From Copromyces sp. CBS 386.78 (Eukaryota; Ascomycota; Sordariomycetes; Sordariales; Sordariaceae), in assembly GCA_030685235.1 (NCBI GenBank), contig MU839090.1, positions 310,001 through 374,000 of the forward strand: 64,000 nt of DNA, in the 5' to 3' direction. The translations under genes and the position numbers were made by a program. Of the stretch, positions 10,334-22,091 are shown piece after piece. The notes under the pieces were generated by a model that saw nothing but the letters and a program-made list of their open reading frames with translations, had not been told where the DNA came from and made no database searches. How positions within the stretch are numbered: position 1 is the first letter of the stretch; each line of letters opens with the position of its first letter.

Positions 10334-12304
10334 TTACAACTTCGTGCCTGAACCCATGGCGGAGGTGGTGGGCCATTGGTAGCCCGCAGCATCGCTGAAT
10401 TTGTAGCCGTACGAGGCCGTAAAGTCATCCAGAACAGCCGGGCCGCGAGAACCTGGACAATGTTAGTACCGAGTGTCTTTCCACCAAATTTCTTGGTGAT
10501 CACATACCGTAAGGGTACTCCATCGGGATGATTTCCTTATTATCATCGAGATAGTGGAGCAGAGGGGTAAAGACTCTCCAGCTGGCATCGAGCTCATCGT
10601 CACGGACAAAGTTGGAATGGTCGCCCTTCAAGCAGTCAAGAATGAGAGACTCGTAGGCCTCGGGGATCTTGAGGTCGGAGAAACGTCTCCTATAGGTGAG
10701 GTCCAGCTCGGTGACAACGGTCTGCATGCTCAGGCCGGGAAGCTTGGAGTTCATCTTGATGTAGACACTTTCGTTGGGCTGAATGCGCATGACGAGCTCA
10801 TTGCGAGGGATATCCTTGAAAATGCCCGACGTGACGTCCTTGAACTGCACGCGGATCTCGGTCTTCTGCTCGTTCAAGGCCTTGCCTGCCTTCATGATGA
10901 AGGGTACGCCGTCCCAACGCTCGTTCTTGATGTACGCAACTAGCGCACAGAAAGTGGGGCAACGAGAATCCTTAGGGACAGTGTCGTCTTCCTTGTAAGC
11001 GGGCTTGCTTCCGTCAAGCGACTTTCCGTACTGTCCGATGATGACGTTCTTGGGCTCGATTGCCGGAATGGCGCGGAGGACCCGCACCTTCTCATCACGG
11101 ACATCCTCAGCGGAGAAAGAGATGGGGCGCTCCATGGCAAGCAGCGTAAGAACCTGCAACAAATGGTTCTGCATGACATCGCGGATAATGCCGAACTCGT
11201 CGAAATAACCACCACGGCCCTCGGTACCAAATGGTTCCTTGAATGTGATCTGAATGTTGTCGATGTGATGCCTGTTCCAGGTGGCGCCGAGGAAGGAGTT
11301 GCCGAAACGCAGGATGAGGATGTTCTTCACCATCTCCTTTCCGAGATAGTGGTCGATGCGGAAGATTTCCTCTTCCCTCCAGTCGGGCTCAAGCGACTTT
11401 TGCAGTTCCCGAGAGCTTGCCAAGTCCTTGCCAAATGGTTTCTCGACCTATTGTATGCAGTGTCAGACAAGGGCTGAGGTGCAACGGAAACGATAGTTGA
11501 CTCACAATAACACGAGCGACGCCCTTGGAGGGGTAGCAGCACTTCTTGAGGTGTTGTGAAACAATGGTGAAAACGCTGGGAGGCAGAGCCATGTAAAAGA
11601 GTCTGTTGTTCTCTTTCCTTCCTTGCTCGAGTTCCTCCAAATGTTTGTTGAGCTGCAAAAAGGAGTCGTCGCGATCATACTGGCCGGAAACGTATGTGCA
11701 GATGGAGCAGAACTCTTCGAGCTGCTGCTCGCTTTCCTTCGTTGGGGTCTTGATATACGACTTGATGCGGCGGATGTGCTCGTCGTGGTCCATCTTGGTT
11801 CTAGCATAGCCCACGATCCGGATGTCCTTGGGCAAAAACTGGTTGCGGTACTACAGGAATAACGTTAGCTCCCTGATGGTAGGCGACCCAGAAGAGGGTA
11901 TACGCACCAGTCCGAAGAGCGCGGGATACTAAATGCACGTCAGTCGATTGCCATATGAAGTAGCATAATGGTAAGCAGTAACTCACTGTCTTCTTCTTAG
12001 CGAGATCCCCAGAAGCACCAAGAACAACAACGACGGTGTTGTCCTTGAGCTCTACCGCACTGCAACGCCATTTTTGTTAGCAAGCGATTCTAAGTCACCA
12101 ACGTTCAACCATATAATGAGGGTTCCCATGGTGGCAGCTCTTCACCGAACTCGCTCAGACAGAAATCGTAGACTGGCAGATGTGCCCAAAGATTGATCCG
12201 CACAGAGCTATGCGAACGAACCCCAAAAGCGTTGAGCTCCACCACGTAATGACTGATATTGGCGGGGTAAGGGGCACTTACACTCCATGGTGATCAGATG
12301 CCAT
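10334..12304 (-). CDS. zwf: Glucose-6-phosphate 1-dehydrogenase
   Basis: Catalyses the NADP-dependent first step of the oxidative pentose phosphate pathway in the cytosol. Proposed exons (minus) are 12304-12282, 12059-11987, 11928-11908, 11850-11506, 11447-10508 and 10452-10334, giving 506 residues, the usual family length. NADP-binding GASGDLAKKK lies near residue 24, the active-site RIDHYLGKE about 170 residues further on, and a conserved YPYGSRGPAVLDDF crosses the last junction. Exon 1 is only 23 nt and is followed by a 222-nt intron. Exon 3 is a 21-nt microexon encoding YPALFGL, required to join KKKT to YRNQFLPKD as in family members. All junctions keep phase. Confidence 0.95.
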
Positions 12305-12744
12305 CGTAGCGGTCGTCTTGTGTGAATCGATGTTCCGAGTTCGTCGCGTTGGTGGTTGAGCGAGGGAAAAAAGAGACTGTGAGGCGACGAGAAAAGTGGA
12401 AGAAGAGGATTGCGTGTTGGCAGATGGGGGTTGAAGAAAGTATTGGGACGGAGTGGGCAAGCTTGGTCAGGTTTCGGGTTAAAAGTGAATGGTATATCGA
12501 CGGCGTATTTGGGTGAAGGAACCTCCCTCAACCTGGAACCTGCCTGGGAGCGAATGATGCGCAGACTGCCTGCGACCCTCGAACTAGAGCTGCTGCTATA
12601 GTCAGTCCAGTTGATGGACCACGGCCCACGAGGGGCAAGCTTACCCACGGCCCCCGCACCGCGCTGGTGCGTACCTGGCACCACTTACCTCATGAAGGGG
12701 AACGACGGAGTGAACGGTGCCAAGCCGCCTCCAAAGCTTGGGCC

Positions 12745-13344
12745 TCATCTGATAACAGCTTTAACAGGAAGAGAGCTTTTGCTTCTTTTGAACAACACCC
12801 AAACCCCGCCGGCCTTTCCGGATGGAACTCCTGTCCCGTTCATGTTACCTAATGCATGATAGATGCCATGTTCCTCCTCCGGAATGATCGCATCAAACAA
12901 AGGGCTGCCAGATTGGCTTTCCCCCCCGTCAGATTCAGCCATGCCCTGCATGCTTACATCCATTCCATGTCCCAGGACGGGAGCTGTGGAGGTTGGCTCT
13001 GACTTTGTCGGTTTGGCTGGGGTCAAGACATGAGGTGTTGGGTGTCGGTAACCACGCGAAGCTGGACGTCGGTCCCGTTCCGTGCTTGCCTTATAGATGT
13101 CATGGTTCCACCGATCTCCGGCTGATAGATGTCTTAACATTATCCACCCCAGCGTTATGGAAGCCGTCGTCTGCGTAGCCTCTAGCGATGGAACCGAGAG
13201 CCAGGGTATGGATCCGAAGCGGGTGCCGTGGACTCCCGCCGGTAGAAGGCCAGACAGTGACAGCTTGCGCTCCGATCTTGCGCCGTAACAGGGTTGCCCG
13301 TGGACAGTTTTGACAGTATACCTAGAACGAGTGGATTTGGTCAT
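12745..13344 (-). CDS. Open frame of unknown status, 199 codons
   Basis: An uninterrupted ATG-started frame in otherwise gene-free DNA. I recognise no domain. The translated product is Ser/Pro/His-rich in the middle with no clear membrane segment. A 600-nt open frame is longer than expected by chance at this base composition, but across 64 kb and six frames one or two are expected. No splice-site or homology support. Confidence 0.15.
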   Translation of the reverse strand: MTKSTRSRYTVKTVHGQPCYGARSERKLSLSGLLPAGVHGTRFGSIPWLSVPSLEATQTTASITLGWIMLRHLSAGDRWNHDIYKASTERDRRPASRGYRHPTPHVLTPAKPTKSEPTSTAPVLGHGMDVSMQGMAESDGGESQSGSPLFDAIIPEEEHGIYHALGNMNGTGVPSGKAGGVWVLFKRSKSSLPVKAVIR

Positions 13345-15044
13345 AATAAGCTACCTGAGCTAATCTGGTCATCAGTCGGTGATGGGTTTCAGGCCTCGAG
13401 AGTTTGATATAGCAGGTAAACGTCCGGGTCTCAAGAGCACCCTTACATAATTACCAGACGACTCGGAGTGCCTGATGGATTTGAAGTTCGGAGAAGGTCA
13501 AACTGCATGGATGGATCCCTTTATGCTTCTGTTGGGAATGGTGGGGGGTGCAAGAAGTTGGATCGAATCCGTGTTCAGGACCGTAGAGAGGTACACATCA
13601 ATGCTGGTTTGTTTGTTGGCGCGATTCTTGCGACAGGGGTCTGCAAAAATAATAGAAAAGCAACGGAACAACCACATTCGAAACGGAAAATTGGATAATA
13701 CCTTATGTATAAAGCACCCGAAACGCATCTGGTTGATACCAAGTTCTTCCATAAAAATCGGTGGAATAGTGGTTGAGGTTGCGCAGAGTGCGTCGTAAAG
13801 TCCCGCGCTAACGAACAAAGCAGGTGTGATGTGTACAGATGGCTCCATAACTCAACTTCTTTGCCAACCGTGAGCCTGTAGACCTTGGACGACCCATGCT
13901 TTCAGGGTCGGTCGTGGGTAAATATACCGCAACCACCGGACTACCCGTTGGGGAGGCTGACAGTCCTGTCTATTCCCCTGCTGTGCAACGGGTCACGGTA
14001 TGTTCCATGGGCTAGAGACTCCGCTTTGCTCCTCTGCAGATGATTGTTCCGATATCCGTTCACAGCAGGAATGGAAGGAGGAATCTGGTTTCTCCCTCCT
14101 GAAATGCCGGCGGGTTAGCTAAGACAGGTACGTCCGATAAACAATTCTAAGTCCGGGAAGGGTGAAACTAGGTAACTACAGACAAAGCTTCTCTTCACCG
14201 GTGTGAAGAAACATGGAAGTCTGCCAGCACCTTGCGGTTCGCCGAGACGAAATTGCCAAAGTGAAGTACCAGTCGCTTCAGCTTCCAGACGGGATTTGAG
14301 GTAAACCGCCGGTCTTACGCCACGCGCACTCTTGAAAGGCGCCGTGTCAACCCACACCTTTATAGGACAGTCTAACGCCGTAGGTGCAGTTTACGACTCT
14401 TGAACTCTTGAGGAAGGCAACGGTACTCACATGCTTAGGTATCCGGGGCATCGTCTAATCGAGAGGTTAGAGTCAACGAAAACGCATTGTCCCGAAACGC
14501 GCTCTACGACGTGGTGTTTTACCTAGATGGCATGCTACTGTCATTGAGTCTCTGCCGGTAAAAATCAGCAGAAAGACATCTGCAGCTTCGGATACAAACA
14601 ATAGCACACACCGAGTGGAGTGTGCATGCCCCGGTTTACTAGGTTAGCTGCGGACACAGGCCCCGAACACCTTTTGTTTTGAGCTCACTAGATATATGTT
14701 GCAGGCAGTTCGCCTGCTCTCACCATCCATCGTCAAGGAGAGCCGAAAACTTTTACGACTGTTGTTGACAAGGACAGAGGCCATCTGGAAGTCTAAAATC
14801 ATCACATTATTCGTTGGTGCTGCAGGCTGATGCCGGGAGCATTCTTCATCTCATCTCAAGGTCGTAGAGGTTGAGGACTGAGGTTGAGGTTGAGTGTGGA
14901 TGTGGGGGTCACAGTCAGTTCGGGAGCATGCCCGGGCTCGGGAGCCATTGACGATGACACCTCAGTGAGGGGCAAACCAAGGGGGAACAGAAAAAACCCA
15001 TCGATTGCATCATGGACCGCGGAGTAGAGGTCCATCCTCATTAC

Positions 15045-15425
15045 CTGACTAGCGGTAATTACCATAATTACCTATAATTATGTGAAATTTATTTTCAATT
15101 TTTCCAATCATGTGACTAAACCCTATAAATTTCGATTTCCGCCGCCTGCAATAGTTGCACGTCGCGACCTCACGTTGCGACTTAGGCGGCGCGCCCTATT
15201 TCTTCGGCGAGGGTAAACTCCCTGAGGGTAGCCTCAGTTCGTCCAGTGCGTATAGTAGGTATCGCGATGGTATTTATTAAAGCTGGTTGGTGATAATAAG
15301 ATCGAAAGGTGTAAAGATAGCCCAGTTGTGTGCCTAGTATGGGGAGGGCACGGACGGGTGCACGGACCATTGAATTAGCGCTAATTATGGAAATTTATAA
15401 TTATACGAAATAATAGATAAATTTC
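15045..15425. repeat. Imperfect direct repeats bounding a hairpin-containing segment
   Basis: The segments at about 15045-15095 and 15371-15420 share a TAGCGSTAATTA block followed by TATAATTAT and GAAAT, in direct orientation with many mismatches. Between them, GCCGCCT and AGGCGGC near 15138 and 15186 can pair around a GTCGCGAC core. It may be a decayed repeat; family unknown. Confidence 0.3.
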
Positions 15426-15694
15426 AGTATGGATCGATCTCTACCGCGGAGGAGCTAGACGGGAGGTACCTACATTAGGTACCTCTAGAGTAAGATAACG
15501 ATACAGATAAGGGGGACTGATCATGATGGGTGCCATGCGTTATCGGAACATGCAGGTTACAGGGGTCGTGTGATGTGGCTGGGCATGGACCTCAGCCACA
15601 TCTGATCCTGCTTGCAGGACGCGCTCCTGGGCTCTCATTCGCGCGGCGCACACTTTTCGGAAGGCAAGAAACTCCGAACCGCCCAAAGCACCAC

Positions 15695-15702
15695 AAACCC
15701 TA
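15695..15702 (+). promoter_or_regulatory. Telomere-repeat-like box upstream of eL33
   Basis: AAACCCTA lies about 180 nt before the eL33 start codon. Telo-box sequences (AACCCTA) are known promoter elements of ribosomal protein genes in plants and some fungi. The match is short, so its role here is only suggested by position. Confidence 0.3.
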
Positions 15703-15879
15703 CCAAATTCCCACCAGGCAATTTTCGAATTACCAGGAGCCGTCGAAGTGCAGAGCCACAACCACGTCGCCCAACGCAGGACTCCGGATCAGCAATTGTC
15801 TTCATACAAGACTCCTTGCTGAGTTCCCTTTTATCGTGGCAGGGAAATTTTGATCAAGCGGAACATATCGCCAGTCAAG

Positions 15880-16639
15880 ATGCCTACCGAAGCCGGCCAC
15901 AGATGTGAGACTCCCAAACCACTTGCACAAAGAACATTGCCGATGTTGCCGTCGCCGCCTTGAAGGCATCGTCGTCGCGAAACCCGTGTACATGTTTCTT
16001 TGTGGCTGTTTTACAAGTTGGAACATTGCTGACCCTGTTTGTTGCAGTATATGTCAAGTGAGTAGCCATCCCCGACAGGAATCGACGATGCGAACGAATT
16101 TCCAATTGCTGCGCCGCTACGAAACGGACCCCGAGAACGACAGCTGCTGGGAACATGGTTATTTCGAAACGACGAGGCCAGAAACGACGACGTACCGAGC
16201 AAGGACTGACGAGAGGAATCGCATAGGGGTCGCCACCTGAGCTATCAGCGTGGCCGTCACACCACCCACCCCAAGACCAGCTTGATCAAGATCGAGGGTG
16301 TTGATGACACTGCTGCTGCCAAGTACGTGGTAAATTCGTTCTGAACGACACGGTGATGGATATTGACAGGGGATATAGCTTCTACCTTGGCAAGCGCGTC
16401 GCCTATGTCTACCGCGGCCAGAAGGAGGTTCGCGGCACCAAGATCCGCGTGATCTGGGGCAAGGTCACCAGGCCTCACGGTAATTAGTCCCATTCGCCGA
16501 GGTTTTGGTAGAACGTTGAATGCTGACTCTTGACTTCAAAGGCAACTCCGGCGTTGTTCGCGCCAAGTTCGCCACTCCCCTCCCCGCCAGGTCCTTCGGT
16601 GCCTCCGTCCGCATCATGCTCTACCCCTCTTCTATCTAA
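15880..16639 (+). CDS. rpl33: 60S ribosomal protein eL33 (L35Ae/L33)
   Basis: A structural protein of the large ribosomal subunit. Proposed exons are 15880-15904, 16048-16057, 16227-16322, 16379-16479 and 16542-16639, giving 109 residues, the family's normal size. Exon 1 encodes MPTEAGHR plus one base. Exon 2 is only 10 nt and supplies the Leu-Tyr-Val-Lys join. Later exons encode [60 protein letters not shown] and the terminal [16 protein letters not shown], all diagnostic. Introns are 143, 169, 56 and 62 nt, concentrated at the 5' end as is common in fungal ribosomal protein genes. Because every exon is short, no long open frame marks the gene. Confidence 0.95.
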
Positions 16640-19600
16640 GGGGAACGTATGAGGCCGGAGTTGGGTGGTAAAGGTGGTTTATGATTTCGGTGCATCAGGG
16701 ATTAGCGAGGGTCGGCAAACGGGCCTTGCTTCTAGCATTCAAAATCAAAGGCATTACCAAAAAGAGACATGCCAAACAATTGCGATTGAGGATCCCGCAG
16801 TTTACTGCTGGGTGCGAGACGAATGCTTCATCAACGGGAGTGGTTCATGAAACGGCGCAATGGGGAGAAGACGAGTCTTCTCATGTCACAAATCAATCAA
16901 AGCCAGCCTGGGCTAAGGCCCCCTCAATCACAATAGCCGCGCTTTGCTACCCAAGACCATGAACCGATCCTTTAATGCTGTTGTTTTGGTTAACGTTATT
17001 CCTAGGATTTATGACAACTGTGCGCACCGCGACCTCAGTGCCACGTTTCGTGAGAACCTTGATGGCACTTGGTTCAACTGCTCCATGTCCTTGTGTCCGT
17101 GCCATTCGATTCCGAGATGATGTGTCTCCGCACGAACCAACAACCGCGTGCCCACACACCAGCAAGTCCACCACTGCCAATTCAGAGATGTCATCGCAAT
17201 GGTCATCTCCTATGTCTTTCCTCGAACACTGTCGACGCTCCACCTCCGGTCTTCGGTTATCGACACGATCCCCTTGTTCGACCAGCCTCTTTGGACGCGA
17301 AGATATCCACAGACTTTTGAATGGGTTGGGTATGGCTTTGCTAGTCCGGGGTAGCCAACAATCCTATCCATCTTCTCGCACAAGACCCGAACATGACCGG
17401 TCCGACTCTGGACCTGTAGTTAGGGCTCCAGGGGCGGAGTGCGGGGCATTGGTGACCAGATCACCAAAGCGGATAAAGTTCTGAGCAATGGAGCTGACAA
17501 GATACGCAGGTGACGTCGGAACACAAGCGCCCTGTTGTCGAGACGGGATCACGAGCAGCTACATCGGTATGCTATGTGCCAACCCAAAAGTCACGTCTTT
17601 ACTATCCCGTTCGTCCTTCACAAGGGGAATTCATGAAAAGCTGTGAACAGATCGGGGTCTGTCGAGCATGAAATTGCTCGGGAAAGGGCGTACGTACGCA
17701 ATACAATCTCTGCCGTGAAAGGTAGCGCAAGCGGAACCGTTCGGTCATGCGGCGGGAACGGAACTGAGTGAGCTCAACATGAAGTGGCCACAGCAAATAC
17801 CTATCCCGACGACAACGTCCGAGTTGGGGGCGGCTCGGGAGTCCTGACCGCTCGGTTCACCCGGCAAGGTTTGGTCCACACTTGGCCAATGCGATTCGGA
17901 AGAACCGGACAGGCATATCTTGTCTGGAATATCTGGTCTTGGGGAAATGCATCAACGACATATCGGTAATTGGGACTTTTGTGGGGCGGTATTTTGTCAA
18001 ATCGGAAACCGGCCAACGGAGATCGGACACTTTGCTCTCAAGTCTCAATATGGGGGTCAGTTTTGGAGTGGTCCGTCAAGGGAACTGGGATCTTCATAGG
18101 CACTATCAAATGCGAGCCGCACCGAGATCAACAAATCATGCCTCGACACCCTTGGTTTGTGCTTGCTTTCATTGCCAATGGTCATCATGCCCGTCCCGGG
18201 CGCTTGGAAGTGCAACCTATCAGTAGGTATGGCAGCTTGTGGTATCAACGAACTTCCGGGTGGGATTAAGCAAAGCGGCATCTTCAGGAAGACGTGTCAG
18301 TACGTTGAGGTGGTCATCAAGGTCATAGCAGGTGGAAATTGGTAACGCCAGGCTGAAAGCCACCATGCCAATTTGCAAGTGTCAGATAAATGAACCAACA
18401 GAAGCCAGGAGATGATCTTATCCTAGGTTTGAAAAGATGCACGCACCCCGAACTTGGATAACTGCGGTGTGGCAACACAAGACATGAAAAAGCGACCTTC
18501 ACTCGTAACCTCAGTGACGATGTTCTCCAGCAGATAAGAAAGTAAACAAATCTCCCTTATCCTGTCCTATCATACTACCTACTACCTAGGTATCCAGCCT
18601 TATCGATTATCGTGACCACGCTACACTAAGTGTAAACACGCCGTTGCCAAGCCACCCAACGAGAGCTGATCAATCCGGAGAAAGTGGAGCGAGAGAGCCT
18701 CGGCCTGCCGGGGGCAGGAACCGGCAGGATGGGACCCAGCAGGACAGGCATTGAAAGCATCGTTCGAACGATAAGACGACCACGGCTGAAAGCCAAGCTT
18801 CAGCCAGCGAACTCGACGCGTTTTCGGAAGATGGATAGGAGTAGAAAATCGGATTCCATCCGCTTGGGACCGACCCGGGATTTTAGCCAGTCAAACAAAG
18901 AACTTGCTTTTGGCGCGGGATGGGGAATTTCTTGGTTCGTTTACAACCTTGGTCATGGCAGATCACGATTCGTAATTTGTTTACCTCCCCACGCTCCTGC
19001 ATGATATCAAAAGAGTCACTTTGCTGGCACGCGGGATACTCGATACCCCTTTACCCATTCGAGGATATGGAAGCAACTGGCCAACTTCCGAGTCAACTTC
19101 CAGAGTTCTCTCCCGATCCGAGTCGTGACAGGTGGATGTGATACAGGCACGCAGGATATGGTCAAGTTGCACAAAAACCGGCGACAGTGACAAGAAACCA
19201 TGGATTGGTAACACTCACCAGGCCGTTTGCGTGATGCGACGCAGCTTCAGTTTTAAGGAGCCGAACCTCATCCACGCCGGGCTCTTTGACTCGTAAAGCA
19301 AGTGGTAATCGTGGCTTGCGTGGGACAAGGAAAAAGCCAGTTTCAAAGGAAGTTGTTTCTCAGGTTCGAAATCGGGGCAGTGCAAGACATGACAAGCTCA
19401 ATTCCAATACTATACAAAGAACAGGAACCAGAGTTGATCTTGTCAGACACAATTGTCACGGTGCGTTTTCTGGTTTCAACCAGCGCATCACAACGCCAAT
19501 CTTGTGTCTGACCAGGAAGAGTTCTCCGTGCCTTTTTCGATACTACTCTGATCTACTACGCGGCAAGGTCAACAAGCTCGTATTTACCAAGGCGTGGGTA

Positions 19601-22091
19601 GCAGCGTTCTATGGGTGTGCCTGGCTCCTCAATTCAGGTACAGACGCATGCACTAAATTCCTCCTAGCAATTTGAGATGAAAAATTGCGGGCGATGCGGT
19701 GTGCCCATAACACGGGGCAAGTGCTGGGATGATAATCATAAACCGAATAACAATTTTCTGATGGATACGGTTCGAGATCTGTCGTTCACTTGCCTCATAC
19801 GAAGTGAATGGCGTGCAACCATATATCATGTGGAAGCGTGTGGTCGTGGGCCGTGTGCTTTGGTCGACTGGTTGAGAAACCTGATGGGTGAGCCGATGAG
19901 CCAACAAGCTTCGATGGATCATCTACAACGGTGACGCGGCATCTTTCGCCATCTCGTGTTCATCAGTGGGCGCAGCAAGTAGCGCAGACCATTTGCGGGC
20001 AACGTGCCGATTCGGGTCTCTCGAGGTTCCAGCATTACTTAAGCAACGCAGAGTCAACTGGAGGCTATCGAAAATTAGACAGGCCATCGTAAAGGGTAGC
20101 AGCAGCGCGTGTGTTGCCCTAGGACAACGGTCGCGTGTCAGTTCCAGAGATATTATCGTGGCCCGGGTTGGACATCCCAGCTGAGATAGATGCCTTTGCC
20201 GGCCCCTCCAAGATGGGACGTAGGTACCCTTCATGCTTGCCGTCGCCGCTTGCCGGGTGTCAAAGACTTGCCGGCGTGTACATCCAGGTAGGGAACCCTA
20301 AAAAAAGACCGTATCCCGCTGTGCTTCATTCCATTGGCATCGAGCGGCGCGACGGGAATCCGAGAAGCTCAAGTTCCGCTTGCGAATCAATCGGTAGCTC
20401 CACGAAGCACCTCACGCACCACGCGGCCTCCTTGTCGGCCCTTGTTGCTCCTTGCCCATCTCCTCACCACGTCCGGAATCGAATCATTCTTAAACCCGTG
20501 AAGCCCCCGCGGCCTTTTACCCACTTTTTCTTGGCTTCTGAAACTTTTGGATGCCGCGGTTTGTATAAGGTATCTGCGTTCATTGAACGAGAAATTCCGA
20601 TTCAAGCATTCCCACGTTGTCTTTTGTTTGTGGTTATTTGGTTTCTTTAAGCTGGCATTCCTCGTTGTCGGCTGCTGCGGGTTTTCCGGCGTTCTCGCAT
20701 TCCTCTTTGCAAGTCTCGAACCTTTTCTCGTCCGGTTCACGAATCTTCTCCAAGCAACTTTTCTGCTGCACGGGACCGCTGACCGGGATCGCTGGAAAAG
20801 GGTAAGTCACCCCTGCTTGTCGTATCAAGCAGCGCCCCTCCCTTGTGCAAGACTCGATTTTCTTTTCCTCATGCGTCGAGCGAGGTCAATTCGCCTTATT
20901 ATCTGCCGCACCCGCCCCTTCGATAACTATCGAGCTCTGGGGAATCCCTTCCGCTAACACAAACCTCGCATTTGGTCGACGTCAGTCCTTCATCAATCCC
21001 GAAAGAAGAACTCTCGCACGAACATCGATATTGGCACGCCCCCAGGCACCAGATCGGATCTTCAGAACAGAACAAGACGAAAAAGAGTTTCGAGACGACG
21101 GCCGCAGACCCAGCAGCTGGCGAAGATTTCTGTCAATCATAGCCGCCAATCACGCCAATCGCCCTTCACTTTGTGGACCGTTCGGCCCTGACGTCAGCGC
21201 CAATCTCCACCCGTCGAACGTCGCAACCCTGCCATTCCGACACCACCTCTCACCAATAACCTGAACCCCGGTCCAGTGGAGAGACTTCCCTACGGATCGC
21301 CCCGCCTTCAGATACACTACTACATAAATCGGTCAATTTTAACAAGGGGAATTGAAGCCGGAACGCTTACCAAAGATATCGATATCATCTGGACATTGGG
21401 ACATTGAGAATTACCGTCACTCTAGGTGAAAGGTTTGACATCTGACACGCCGCGCGCCATCGACGCAATCACAGCGGAGCCGACCGTCGCAAAACCCAAA
21501 AAGGAAACGTAGCGCCGAATTTTGGTTAGCCGACTTGGTTTGCTGGTGACTTCTGCGTTGATTTTCCAGCGAACCAGGCGCAGCACCCAACGCCATCCGC
21601 TTTCCACCCCAGCCACCCGGGGTGCCAGGACACACTTTCCCTGATTTTTAAAGAGTCTGCGACACCAAGATCGCGGATCCCAGCCCGCCAACCCAAAACA
21701 CCCAGGGCAACCACCAGGGGTATCTATCCACGCCGGTCCACTTTCCACCAACATACAGTACACATCAACCGCTCCTGGGCGCTATCTGAACCTTTGCGTC
21801 GCTGCTTCTCCCATATCTGCTCCGTGCAACACCACTTTGGATAGCTCTAGGCCCGGTTATTGTTGCCGATAAGCACTTTTTTCGAACAAGAACACCCTTG
21901 CGATAAGCAGGCATTTGATCCATCTGAACCTGCGCGCGATCAGAACCATCACGGTCCTGCCTCCATCTGCAACCACCGACAGGGCATCGACACCCCAGAC
22001 GCATCACGGACCCTTCCTCCACCGCTCTCGCTGCACCCCGGGCTTTGCCTAGAAGACAGATCAAAACTCTCTCGTTCCCCCGTCAGCCAAG
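16640..22091. other. Gene-poor spacer and long leader region before the DUF2406 gene
   Basis: No supported gene in 5.4 kb. Base composition is near 50% GC, and the frames of up to 171 codons here (for example 16975-17484 and 20135-20650) resemble no family I know. From about 20.9 kb the plus strand becomes rich in C and T with repeated CACC/CCTC tracts, typical of fungal promoters and 5' leaders, and fits a transcription start for the DUF2406 gene well upstream of 22092. Confidence 0.5.

Larger units (their letters stand above)
12305..15879. other. Gene-poor spacer between G6PD and eL33
   Basis: Nothing with recognisable homology was found. It holds the G6PD promoter, one open minus-strand frame of doubtful status (12745-13344, separate entry), and an AT-rich patch with imperfect direct repeats near 15045 and 15371. 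No tRNA or rRNA signature was seen. Confidence 0.5.

Noticed and set aside
20135..20957. Overlapping plus-strand frames of 171 and 136 codons
   Set aside because: No homology or splice support; they lie in what looks like promoter or leader sequence of the DUF2406 gene.
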